Source of the DNA: an uncultured Bacteroidota bacterium
Lineage (GTDB): Bacteria > Bacteroidota > Bacteroidia > Chitinophagales > S012-47
Length of the DNA stretch: 7,470 nucleotides
NCBI GenBank assembly: GCA_913062655.1
Contig: CAJXXO010000125.1
Span: 1 to 7,470 of the forward strand
Direction: 5' to 3'
Shown piece by piece: positions 1 to 5,745 of the stretch. The translations under genes were made by a program, and so were the position numbers. The notes beneath the pieces are model-generated. The model was not told the DNA's origin, ran no database searches, and saw nothing but the letters and a program-made list of their open reading frames with translations. Every line of letters begins with the position of its first letter. The stretch's first letter is position 1.

Positions 1-447
1 ATATTGGTATGAATGGTGAATTGTATTGGTGCCTGGTTTTAGTTCTGCAATAAAAAAATAGACATAATCAGTTGCTTTACCTTGAATAGATGATCCAATG
101 AATTCCGTGGAATCCAGTCGCTGAAATGAATGGGGAATTACTAGGTTATTGACTTCAGTGTGAAATTGAGTGATTTCTGGTTTAGCAGGAGGGTTGAAGC
201 CATCATCATACATAGGAGGGGTTACAAACCCTATGGTGTCAATCCTTTTAGAGTCGGGATTATTAACGACAAATAAGACATCAACGAGAAGATCCTTGGT
301 GGATTGGTTAAATGTCAGGTTCAATACTTCTTTCTGTAATGACAAGTTTGTAGTATAGGTTGGATGTAGATTGCCACCACTACCGGTGAACACCGCATCA
401 TTTGGAAGAGAAAAAAGCAAAACCAATAGGGGAACTAATGCAATCAT
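1..447 (-). CDS. Partial secreted protein, N-terminal part (resembles YARHG-associated/DUF4424-like exported proteins)
   Basis: An open frame runs from an ATG at 447-445 to the left edge without a stop, giving 149 N-terminal residues; the C-terminus lies outside the window. An in-frame TGA about 70 bases upstream and the lack of another ATG support this start. The N-terminus is hydrophobic (MIALVPLLVLLFSL) like a signal peptide, although no basic residue precedes the hydrophobic run. The mature part opens with NDAVFTGSGGNLHP, followed by LSLQKEVLNLTF, a DVLFVVNNP strand and a PGTNTIHHSYQY segment. From memory this layout resembles Bacteroidota exported proteins that begin 'NDGVFYMSGNQLIP' and often carry a C-terminal YARHG domain; that domain is not visible here, so the match is by pattern only. 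The function is unknown, presumably periplasmic or cell-surface. The gene is markedly more AT-rich than the rest of the window. I am confident it is coding, less so of the family. Confidence 0.72.
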   Translation of the reverse strand, partial: MIALVPLLVLLFSLPNDAVFTGSGGNLHPTYTTNLSLQKEVLNLTFNQSTKDLLVDVLFVVNNPDSKRIDTIGFVTPPMYDDGFNPPAKPEITQFHTEVNNLVIPHSFQRLDSTEFIGSSIQGKATDYVYFFIAELKPGTNTIHHSYQY

Positions 448-452
448 ATCTC

Positions 453-482
453 CAAAATATATGATTAATTGACTACTTGCAA
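453..482 (-). promoter_or_regulatory. Weak candidate Bacteroidota-type promoter for the left-edge gene
   Basis: On the minus strand a TTG at 482-480 lies 18 bases before TATATTTTG (461-453), which is one base longer than the -7 consensus TAnnTTTG. If used, transcription would start almost at the ATG (447), giving a leaderless or nearly leaderless message. The GGAG at 453-450 is only 2 bases from the ATG, too close to act as a normal ribosome binding site. The match is imperfect and the region is AT-rich, so chance is a real possibility. Confidence 0.3.
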
Positions 483-495
483 GAATTGTCTCTCT

Positions 496-560
496 CCGCG
501 CCTTTCCGCCTTGGCGTGATCACCCCTTCGCGTCAATTCGTGTCTTGGCGCCTTTGCGGC
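496..560. repeat. GC-rich intergenic repetitive element (GCGCAAAGGCGC-type)
   Basis: This GC-rich stretch sits between AT-rich flanks. Read on the minus strand it contains degenerate copies of one short unit: GCCGCAAAGGCGCCAAGA (560-543), GACGCGAAGG (534-525), and GCCAAGGCGGAAAGGCGCG (515-497). The units are roughly 9 bases with an A/G-rich core flanked by GCG. A perfect 8-base palindrome, GTGATCAC, lies in the middle (516-523). Interspersed non-coding repeats of this look are, from memory, common between genes in Bacteroidota genomes; whether it is multicopy here cannot be judged from one window. No reading frame of note covers it. Confidence 0.5.
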
Positions 561-563
561 CAT

Positions 564-594
564 AAAAAAAGCACCCACTCACGCAGGTGCCTTC
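564..594 (-). terminator. Intrinsic terminator of the 616-1068 gene
   Basis: On the minus strand, AAGGCACC (594-587) pairs with GGTGCTTT (575-568) in an 8-base stem with one G-T pair and a loop of about 11 bases, and the arm runs on into a tract of seven T. It begins 22 bases after the stop codon of the upstream minus-strand gene, the expected place for the end of the xerD-containing unit. Confidence 0.75.
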
Positions 595-615
595 ACGTTT
601 TCGTATTGGTAGGAA

Positions 616-1068
616 TTACTGTCCGTCCCGGTAAAAGAAGAGGCGGGTGATGAAGATCCCCTGACCGTCTTCGCTGCCGGCATTGCTTTCTACGCCACTG
701 GTGACAAACTGCAGCGTATAGCCTTCGCTGAGCAGTTGATTGATCTTGCTGGCGATCAGTGCGTCATTGGAGGCAATGTTGCGGAAGTTGATTCCCACGC
801 CACTGAAGAAGTTGAGCAGTTTGGTCTCTTCAAACTCCATCGCTTTCAATTCTTTGCGGCTGATTTTTCCCTGGTCGCTGTCGTTGCCCTGCTCTCGCTC
901 GGTCGTAAAGCGGTCAGCATTCAGGTCTTCCTTGGTTTCGATGATACGGCTACGGCCTATACCCATCGGTACGATGGACTCTACAACGGTAACGATCTTG
1001 TAGTCTTGCGCGAATGCATCGGATACGCCCAATAAGGCAAGAGCGATTAGTACGAGTAATGATTTCAT
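616..1068 (-). CDS. Small secreted protein of unknown function, DUF4177-like ends
   Basis: A 150-residue protein with a clear signal peptide: MKSLLVLIALALLGVSDAFA with likely cleavage after residue 20 (AFA|QDYK), so the mature protein is periplasmic or surface-exposed. I do not recognise a named family. The first mature strand, YKIVTVVES (23-31), and the C-terminal helix-strand-strand pattern (INQLLSEGYTLQFVTSGVES around 109-128, then GIFITRLFFYR at 137-147) resemble the DUF4177 layout 'YKxVxxE ... LxxxGWxLxxV ... hhhxR'. A polar insert of about 70 residues (33-102, rich in D, E, R and K) separates the two parts. No cysteines or obvious catalytic triad are visible. It lies 55 bases downstream of xerD on the same strand and has its own downstream terminator, so co-transcription with xerD is likely. 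No good Shine-Dalgarno sequence precedes the ATG. Confidence that it is a gene is high; its function is unknown. Confidence 0.82.
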   Translation of the reverse strand: MKSLLVLIALALLGVSDAFAQDYKIVTVVESIVPMGIGRSRIIETKEDLNADRFTTEREQGNDSDQGKISRKELKAMEFEETKLLNFFSGVGINFRNIASNDALIASKINQLLSEGYTLQFVTSGVESNAGSEDGQGIFITRLFFYRDGQ

Positions 1069-1123
1069 GGAATGTGATTAATGGTGAAAGAATGCATTTT
1101 GTGCTACAATAATAGCGCCAAAA

Positions 1124-2029
1124 TCATTTTCTGTAGTGGGGGTGGTATTGCAAAACGGTGTCTCGTAAATAATCCCGGCTCAAATGCGTATAAATTTCGG
1201 TGGTTGTTATAGACTCATGGCCAAGCATCTGCTGCACGGCCCGCAGGTTGGCGCCCCCTTCGACCAGATGCGTGGCAAAGCTGTGGCGGAAGGTGTGCGG
1301 GCTGATCTTTTTCTTGATCTCAGCTTCTGCCGCCAGGTCTTTGATCATCGTGAACACAGAAATGCGCGACAGTGGCGTGCCGCGCTGATTTAAGAACAGA
1401 TGATCCTCATGTTTCGGGTGGATCTGTCCAAACCGCCTGACCTCATCTATATACAGCACCACCCATTTTTGGGCTTTCTTGCCAATAGGCACGAGGCGTT
1501 CTTTGTTGCCCTTACCCAGCACTTTGATGAAGTCGATATCGAAATACAAATTGCTCAGCTTCATGCCTGTCAGCTCCGATACCCGCAACCCACATCCATA
1601 CAACATCTCCAGAATCGCTCTGCTCCGCATCCCTGCCGGTGTGGAGTGGTCGATCGTCTCCATCATCCGGTCGATCTCCTCGATGGAAAGGAAGTCGGGA
1701 AGTTTGCGGCTCAGCTTGGGCCCCTCTAGCAGCGAGGTGGGGTCATCTTGTATCTGGTTGTCGAGCAATAAGTATTTGAAAAAGGCCCGAATACCCGATA
1801 GCATACGCGCTTGCGAGCGGGCGTTTTGCCCGGCCTGGCCGCGGTGGTGAATGAACTGCTCCAGGTGTTCCTGTGCCACTTGCGTAGGTGCTACATCGGG
1901 GTAATGTTCCGACAGGTAGTCGTGCAGATGCGTGACATCCTTAGTGTAGGCCGCTACTGAATTGGGCGACAACGACCGCTCAATTTGCAGGTACGCGGTA
2001 AAGGCTGCTATGGCAGTGGGCCAGTCCAT
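1124..2029 (-). CDS. xerD: Site-specific tyrosine recombinase XerD
   Basis: XerD acts with XerC at the dif site near the replication terminus to resolve chromosome dimers before cell division. From the ATG at 2029 the protein is 301 residues, close to the usual 298-305. The N-terminal SAM-like core-binding domain occupies about residues 1-100 (IERSLSPNSVAAYTKDV) and the catalytic domain about 110-301. All six catalytic residues are visible: R149 (GCGLRVSEL), K173 (GKGNKERLVP), H245 and R248 (SPHTFRHSFATH), H271 (LGHESI) and Tyr280 (TEIYTH). Their spacing is identical to E. coli XerD (R148, K172, H244, R247, H270, Y279). An in-frame TTG at 2041 would add four residues, but MDWPTAI matches the usual Bacteroidota N-terminus better. 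The divergent aroQ neighbour is, from memory, a recurrent xerD context in Bacteroidota, which supports XerD over XerC or a phage integrase. No dif-like site was seen in the window. Confidence 0.93.
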   Translation of the reverse strand: MDWPTAIAAFTAYLQIERSLSPNSVAAYTKDVTHLHDYLSEHYPDVAPTQVAQEHLEQFIHHRGQAGQNARSQARMLSGIRAFFKYLLLDNQIQDDPTSLLEGPKLSRKLPDFLSIEEIDRMMETIDHSTPAGMRSRAILEMLYGCGLRVSELTGMKLSNLYFDIDFIKVLGKGNKERLVPIGKKAQKWVVLYIDEVRRFGQIHPKHEDHLFLNQRGTPLSRISVFTMIKDLAAEAEIKKKISPHTFRHSFATHLVEGGANLRAVQQMLGHESITTTEIYTHLSRDYLRDTVLQYHPHYRK

Positions 2030-2036
2030 ATCTTTG
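2005..2036 (+). promoter_or_regulatory. Candidate aroQ promoter across the xerD start
   Basis: TATCTTTG at 2029-2036 is a perfect match to the Bacteroidota -7 element TAnnTTTG. The -33 position holds only CTG (2005-2007), 21 bases upstream, instead of TTG. Transcription would start near 2041-2045, only about 10 bases before the aroQ ATG at 2053, leaving no room for a Shine-Dalgarno site. The -7 element overlaps the xerD start codon on the other strand. Confidence 0.4.
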
Positions 2037-2052
2037 TGCAAAATACAACGCC

Positions 2053-2472
2053 ATGCGCATCCTGGTACTCAATGGTCCCAACCTCAACTTGTTAGGAAGT
2101 CGTGAAGTGTCCATCTATGGCGACCAGTCATTTGATGACTATGCTAAAGAGTTGGCGGAGCAGTTTCCGGAGCATACATTCACCTTCCGCCAGTCCAACC
2201 TGGAGGGCGAACTGGTCACCTGGATCCAGGAAGCCAAAGGTCAATTTGATGGCCTGGTGATCAACCCCGGAGGCTATGCACATACTTCAGTCGCCATCGC
2301 AGATGCCTTGGCCTATCTTGACATACCCAAGATCGAGGTGCACATTTCTCACCTTTATAAACGCGAAAGTTTCCGGCACCAAATGATCACCGCCACCGCC
2401 TGCGATGGCGTGATCAGTGGCCTGGGATTGAAGGGCTATGCGTTGGCGGTACGTGCCTTGGCAAGCGCCTAG
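2053..2472 (+). CDS. aroQ: Type II 3-dehydroquinate dehydratase
   Basis: This cytoplasmic enzyme dehydrates 3-dehydroquinate to 3-dehydroshikimate, the third step of the shikimate pathway to aromatic amino acids; type II enzymes form dodecamers. The 139-residue length is at the short end of the normal 140-150. The family signatures are all visible: NGPNLNLLG (7-15), R17 and the catalytic tyrosine Y22 on the flexible lid, QSNLEGE (47-53), NPGGYAHTS (71-79) with N71 and catalytic H77, EVHIS (95-99) with E95 and H97, and RESFRH (104-109) with R104 and R108. These agree in order and spacing with the M. tuberculosis enzyme (R19, Y24, N75, H81, E99, H101, R108, R112). The gene is divergent from xerD with 23 bases between start codons, and its TAG stop is shared with the converging glycosyltransferase gene. 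It appears to be monocistronic. Confidence 0.96.
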   Translation: MRILVLNGPNLNLLGSREVSIYGDQSFDDYAKELAEQFPEHTFTFRQSNLEGELVTWIQEAKGQFDGLVINPGGYAHTSVAIADALAYLDIPKIEVHISHLYKRESFRHQMITATACDGVISGLGLKGYALAVRALASA

Positions 2473-3518
2473 CGGTGCAGCTTTTGGAGTTGACTGAATT
2501 TCTTTTTGCCACCCAAAAAATATGCCCACACAATCCAGCCCTTGTAGTACCCTTTTGTATTGCGTGGCCCGATGCGGTGTTGTTCGATCAGTTGGCGGGT
2601 GGGCTTGCGCTTGGAGAGCCATTTATTTGGGTGGAGGAAGATGGTCCAGTGCGCTTTGACTATGGCACCAATGGTGGCGAAATCTCGTGCAGCCAGCGCT
2701 TTGAGTGCAGCCACCCCATCCAGCACCAATCGCAGGGGCCATTTCCACCACAGCGCATACCCGGGCCAGTTTTTCCAGGCCATCACCAGGTTGTTGCGAA
2801 AGTTGAGAAAGGTCTTCCGCGGATTGCCTTGTGGCAGGCTTCCACCGCCAACGTGGTACACGATACTTTCCGGGACGTACTGAATGGTATAGCCCGCCTC
2901 TTTCATTCGCCAGCAGAGATCGATCTCTTCCATGTGGGCGAAGAAATCACCGTCCAGTCCACCGAGTTGGTGAAACAATTCAGCACGGACAAACATAGCG
3001 GCTCCACTGGCCCAGAAGATATCTGTAGGGGTGTCGTATTGGCCTTCGTCCTTTTCCAGGGTGTCGAAGATGCGCCCCCGGCAAAAGGTGTACGCAAAGC
3101 GATCCATGAATCCACCTGCTGCTCCGGCATATTCGAAATGATCTCGCTGGTGGAAGGCTCGTAGTTTGGGCTGCGCGGCTGCCATGGTGGTGTCACCTTC
3201 CATAGCGGCTACCACCGGTTCTATCCAACCGGGCTCAACCGCCACATCTTGATTGAGGAGGACATAATAGTCGGCTTCCACCTGTCGCAATGCTTGATTG
3301 TAGCCTTCGGCAAAGCCGTAGTTTTCTGGTAGCGCGATGACTTCTACAGTTGGGAAATGCTTACGTAGTAGATCGACCGATCCATCCGTACTTGCATTGT
3401 CTGCCACAATGATGCGGGCACTCGGGTAAGTAGTCTGTAAAACGGAAGGAAGAAATTCTTCCAAAAACGACCAGCCATTCCAGCTCAGGATCACGACAGC
3501 TACGGTAGGTTGTGCCAT
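2469..3518 (-). CDS. Family 2 glycosyltransferase (WbbL/rhamnosyltransferase-like)
   Basis: A 349-residue GT-A fold glycosyltransferase, predicted to move a sugar from a nucleotide donor to a lipid-linked or surface glycan at the inner face of the cytoplasmic membrane. Visible motifs in order: VAVVILSWNG (6-15), IIVADNASTDGS (36-47) with nucleotide-binding D40, ENYGFAEGYNQAL (65-77), the DxD-equivalent NQD (89-91), WASGAAMFVR (169-178) and the acceptor/catalytic-base region HMEEIDLCWR (195-204), followed by YHVGGGS (221-227). These are typical of dTDP-rhamnosyl transferases of the WbbL type, but donor and acceptor cannot be read from sequence. The C-terminal part (about 250-349) is rich in W and K with a moderately hydrophobic stretch around 256-275 that may contact the membrane. 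It lies 41 bases downstream of the ARPP-1-like gene on the same strand. No other polysaccharide genes are nearby, so this is an isolated transferase. The stop codon overlaps that of aroQ. Confidence 0.88.
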   Translation of the reverse strand: MAQPTVAVVILSWNGWSFLEEFLPSVLQTTYPSARIIVADNASTDGSVDLLRKHFPTVEVIALPENYGFAEGYNQALRQVEADYYVLLNQDVAVEPGWIEPVVAAMEGDTTMAAAQPKLRAFHQRDHFEYAGAAGGFMDRFAYTFCRGRIFDTLEKDEGQYDTPTDIFWASGAAMFVRAELFHQLGGLDGDFFAHMEEIDLCWRMKEAGYTIQYVPESIVYHVGGGSLPQGNPRKTFLNFRNNLVMAWKNWPGYALWWKWPLRLVLDGVAALKALAARDFATIGAIVKAHWTIFLHPNKWLSKRKPTRQLIEQHRIGPRNTKGYYKGWIVWAYFLGGKKKFSQLQKLHR

Positions 3519-3559
3519 CCTGCGAAATTAGGGAATGCCGATGTGTTACTGGCGGCTTA

Positions 3560-4555
3560 CTAAAAACCTGTCACTTGCAGCTTCAACCCGTTATTTTCGA
3601 AGACAGCTCCATTGTCCTTCACAAAGTCAGCCTGGCCTTCCTCGCTGGCCAGTAGTTTATCAATGTAGTTCTCGATTTCTTCCGGATCGATTGAGACTGG
3701 AGCGCCAGAAGTGACTGCCTCTGTGGCATAGCCTTCCAGCAGCCCCCGGTAGGATTTAATGAACAGATCGTGGGTGGCAAACAGGTCGCAGCCCAGCACC
3801 GTATCACCTGTTACTGCGATGAATCCAATGACAGTGGTTTCACCATCAAAGGCGCTGCCGAGCTGTTCCTGGTAGTTGGCCATGGTAAGGCGCATGGAGT
3901 CATTGTCCCATAAAGCCGTGTAGGTGCCGGTACCCGTTTCGGCCTTGTTCTCTTTGGTGATAGCGGCTACTTTATCCCATACAGCTTGTTGGTTTTTCTC
4001 TTTGAGAGCCGTCTTGCGGAGGCTTTGCGCACCAACAGCCTTTGTTTCCCGGAATACAGGAGCCTGGGTGGCACCTTTTAGTCGAACTTCATGTCCATTG
4101 ATGTTGTCAACGTTGCTCGGTGACCCGGCCGACCATCGGCCTTGCTCTACACAAAAGGCAGACAAATTGACCGAATCACCCGGATGCATAATGAAGTTTT
4201 GTGCGATCACGCGATCTTGCTTGCCGCCTTTCACCACTTCCCCGGCCATACCAAAGATGGTGTCTTGCGAGCGGTTGACCGCTACCAGCGTATTCACCGA
4301 TCCCCCGGCACTCACTTCTTTTACGATGATCTTCTGGTCTTCCATCGCCTCTTTGAGGACGGTGAATTGCCCTAATTGTGCAAAGTAGGCATTGAATGCC
4401 GGTGTAGACTGTACGGGTATGATCATCAAATGGTCATGCGTATAGTGGGCTAAGGTGGAGGGTTGCAAATCAATGCGCAGGTTGTCCTTGGTGTATTGGG
4501 CGTGCAGGGGTAGCAATAAGCAAATGGCAAAGAGTACAAGTAGTCCGTTTTTCAT
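3560..4555 (-). CDS. Exported ARPP-1 / DUF6569 family protein
   Basis: A 331-residue protein with a signal peptide (MKNGLLVLFAICLLLPLHA, probable cleavage after residue 19), therefore exported. Residues about 75-141 carry the strongly conserved core of the family known as DUF6569 or ARPP-1: KEVSAGGSV (79-87), a VAVNRSQDTIFGMAGE segment (91-106), KGGKQDRV (109-116), and AFCVEQGRW (133-141). In most members as I recall them these read as VTEVSEGGSVPEL, GEELVGGKQNR and VSCVEQGRW, so the match is close. A QQAVWDKVA segment (189-197) is the second conserved block; the rest looks like a beta-rich domain with an acidic helical tail (290-312). The biochemical function is unknown to me. The Pfam name links some relatives with ADP-ribosylglycohydrolase and rhodanese-phosphatase genes, but none is next to this gene. 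It is probably co-transcribed with the glycosyltransferase downstream. No convincing promoter was seen upstream. Confidence 0.82.
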   Translation of the reverse strand: MKNGLLVLFAICLLLPLHAQYTKDNLRIDLQPSTLAHYTHDHLMIIPVQSTPAFNAYFAQLGQFTVLKEAMEDQKIIVKEVSAGGSVNTLVAVNRSQDTIFGMAGEVVKGGKQDRVIAQNFIMHPGDSVNLSAFCVEQGRWSAGSPSNVDNINGHEVRLKGATQAPVFRETKAVGAQSLRKTALKEKNQQAVWDKVAAITKENKAETGTGTYTALWDNDSMRLTMANYQEQLGSAFDGETTVIGFIAVTGDTVLGCDLFATHDLFIKSYRGLLEGYATEAVTSGAPVSIDPEEIENYIDKLLASEEGQADFVKDNGAVFENNGLKLQVTGF

Positions 4556-4647
4556 AGTGGCTGGGTTTAATGTATGAGTAGAACTTGCTCAACGAGTAAG
4601 ATGGTGTGCTGCGACTAAGAATTAACATTAATTAGACTTGAAAAGGA

Positions 4648-4708
4648 GATATCACACTTGTCCTTTACCAGGGAAAGTATTATCATTGTAGTATCAAAAA
4701 GATATCAC
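4648..4708 (+). promoter_or_regulatory. Candidate operator: phased TATC / GATATCAC repeats
   Basis: GATATCAC occurs at 4648-4655 and again at 4701-4708, 53 bases apart (about five helical turns), on either side of the candidate SPFH promoter. Inside this, TATC recurs at 4681, 4692 and 4703, exactly 11 bases apart, so the copies lie on one face of the helix across the -7 element and predicted transcription start. Ribbon-helix-helix repressors such as Arc bind tandem half-sites about one turn apart, and the third gene of this operon encodes an Arc-type protein. The repeats are seen directly; their role as operator is inference. Confidence 0.35.
4658..4688 (+). promoter_or_regulatory. Candidate Bacteroidota-type promoter of the SPFH operon
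   Basis: TTG at 4658-4660 is followed after 20 bases by TATCATTG at 4681-4688, a 7-of-8 match to the -7 consensus TAnnTTTG; the spacing is what Bacteroidota housekeeping sigma promoters use. Transcription would begin near 4693-4696, giving a leader of about 30 bases before the ATG at 4724. This reading rules out the TTG at 4658 as a translation start. The remaining intergenic sequence (4556-4723) shows no hairpin or RNA motif that I recognise. Confidence 0.5.
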
Positions 4709-4723
4709 TTTAAAATAAAGACC

Positions 4724-5575
4724 ATGACCAATGAAAAATCATTTTCCCCGATGTCGGGTTATCCGATCCTGTTTTTGGAGCTGTTGCTCATTGCCGGTAC
4801 CATTTACCTGCTTACGCTTGACATGATATGGGCGTTGGCCTTCATCCTGCCGATCATATTGATCTTGCCCGGCTTCTTTGTGGTATATCCGAATGGTTCT
4901 ACCGTACTGACTTTGTTTGGCGACTATAAAGGCACGGTGAAGAAAAACGGCTTCTTTTGGGCCAATCCTTTCTTTGCCAAAAAGAAAATCTCCCTCCGCG
5001 CCCGCAATTTCGACAGTGAACGGGTAAAGGTGAACGACAAGGTGGGGAACCCCATTCTGATCAGCGTCATTCTGGTGTGGCGGGTCAGGGATACGTACAA
5101 AGCCGCCTTCGAAGTGGATAATTACGAACACTTTGTCACCGTGCAAACCGATGCCGCAGTGCGAAAATTGGCCGGCTTATATCCGTATGACAACTTTGAT
5201 GATGAGGAGGCAGAGATCACGCTGCGCTCTGGGGTACACGATGTGAATGAGGCGATGGAGAAAGAGTTGGATGAGCGATTGGCGATAGCCGGTATCGAAG
5301 TGCTGGAGGCAAGAATCGGTTACCTGGCTTATGCGCCTGAAATTGCACAGGCGATGTTGCGCAGACAACAAGCTACAGCCATCGTAGCGGCTCGCTACAA
5401 GATCGTAGAAGGGGCAGTAGGTATGGTAGAAGCAGCCCTGGAGCAATTAAGCCACAAGGAAATTATCCAGTTGGATGAAGAGAAAAAGGCTACTATGGTG
5501 AGCAACCTCATGGTGGTCCTTTGTGGCGACCGGGACGCTTCTCCAGTCATTAATACAGGAACCCTTCACCAATAA
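4724..5575 (+). CDS. SPFH (stomatin/prohibitin-like) domain membrane protein
   Basis: A 283-residue protein of the SPFH superfamily, whose members form oligomeric scaffolds on membranes. Two adjacent hydrophobic segments at the N-terminus (about 14-32 and 34-54) form a membrane hairpin or pair of transmembrane helices. The SPFH domain follows at about 55-230: VVYPNGSTVLTLFGDYKGTV (53-72), a WANPFF segment (79-84), VKVNDKVGNPILISVILVWRV (101-121), VQTDAAVRKLAG (140-151) and GIEVLEARIGYLAYAPEIAQAM (190-211). The C-terminal EKKATMVSNL...CGDRDASPVINTGTL is, from memory, typical of one bacterial SPFH subgroup that is often encoded next to an Arc-like protein, as it is here. I chose the ATG at 4724 because the upstream TTG at 4658 would place promoter elements inside the gene and add a non-conserved tail. 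It is first in a tight operon, 11 bases before the next gene. The substrate or partner is unknown. Confidence 0.88.
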   Translation: MTNEKSFSPMSGYPILFLELLLIAGTIYLLTLDMIWALAFILPIILILPGFFVVYPNGSTVLTLFGDYKGTVKKNGFFWANPFFAKKKISLRARNFDSERVKVNDKVGNPILISVILVWRVRDTYKAAFEVDNYEHFVTVQTDAAVRKLAGLYPYDNFDDEEAEITLRSGVHDVNEAMEKELDERLAIAGIEVLEARIGYLAYAPEIAQAMLRRQQATAIVAARYKIVEGAVGMVEAALEQLSHKEIIQLDEEKKATMVSNLMVVLCGDRDASPVINTGTLHQ

Positions 5576-5586
5576 AAGCTAAGTCT

Positions 5587-5745
5587 ATGTTACATCGTTA
5601 TCGGTTTTTTACACAGAAAGCATTCGAGTCGCACAAGAAGTTTGAAGCACGCCTGAATGAGGAGGTAAGAAAAGGTTGGCGTGCCATTGGTATTACCGGC
5701 AGTGGCGGTGGCGCCTTGGTGGTTATGCTCGAACGAGAATCATGA
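5587..5745 (+). CDS. 52-residue DUF4177-like small protein
   Basis: A short frame from ATG 5587 to TGA 5743-5745 fits exactly between the SPFH gene (11-base gap) and the Arc-like gene (ATGA overlap), which argues strongly that it is real. The protein reads MLHRYRFFTQKAFESH (1-16), continues through FEARLNEEVRKGWRAIGITG (19-38), and ends SGGGALVVMLERES. A helix 'ExxLNEExxKGW' followed by strand 'RAIGI', a glycine-rich turn and strand 'ALVVMLER' is the DUF4177 pattern, seen in short bacterial proteins of unknown function; at 52 residues this one is near the minimum. It has no signal peptide or membrane segment, so it should be cytoplasmic. No Shine-Dalgarno site is evident. Expression is likely coupled to the SPFH gene. 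Its molecular role is unknown; a link between the membrane protein and the DNA-binding protein would be speculation. Confidence 0.72.
   Translation: MLHRYRFFTQKAFESHKKFEARLNEEVRKGWRAIGITGSGGGALVVMLERES

Noticed and set aside
1107..1114. TATTATTG on the minus strand as a promoter for the 616-1068 gene
   Set aside because: No TTG lies at the required upstream distance, and the gene is close enough to xerD to be co-transcribed.
1124..2029. Tyrosine recombinase as a phage or integron integrase, or mobile-element signature
   Set aside because: Length, active-site spacing and the divergent aroQ fit housekeeping XerD. No attachment repeats, tRNA or phage genes are present.
2030..2041. TTG at 2041 as xerD start
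   Set aside because: It would add only four residues, and the ATG at 2029 gives a more typical N-terminus. It remains possible and changes nothing about function.
2475..3164. 229-codon open frame on the plus strand opposite the glycosyltransferase
   Set aside because: It is fully antisense to a gene with clear family motifs, its translation shows no domain, and it is explained by the codon bias of the real gene.
4658..4723. TTG start for the SPFH protein preceded by GGAG at 4645-4648, adding 22 residues
   Set aside because: The TTG fits better as a -33 promoter element with TATCATTG at the right distance, and the extra residues look unlike a conserved N-terminus. The ATG at 4724 directly precedes the membrane segments.
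5676..5741. 22-residue N-terminal extension of the Arc-like protein
   Set aside because: It overlaps the 52-codon gene in another frame and has low-complexity W/R-rich content. The ATGA overlap at 5742 and the MSKKKSFVVR start are typical of the family.
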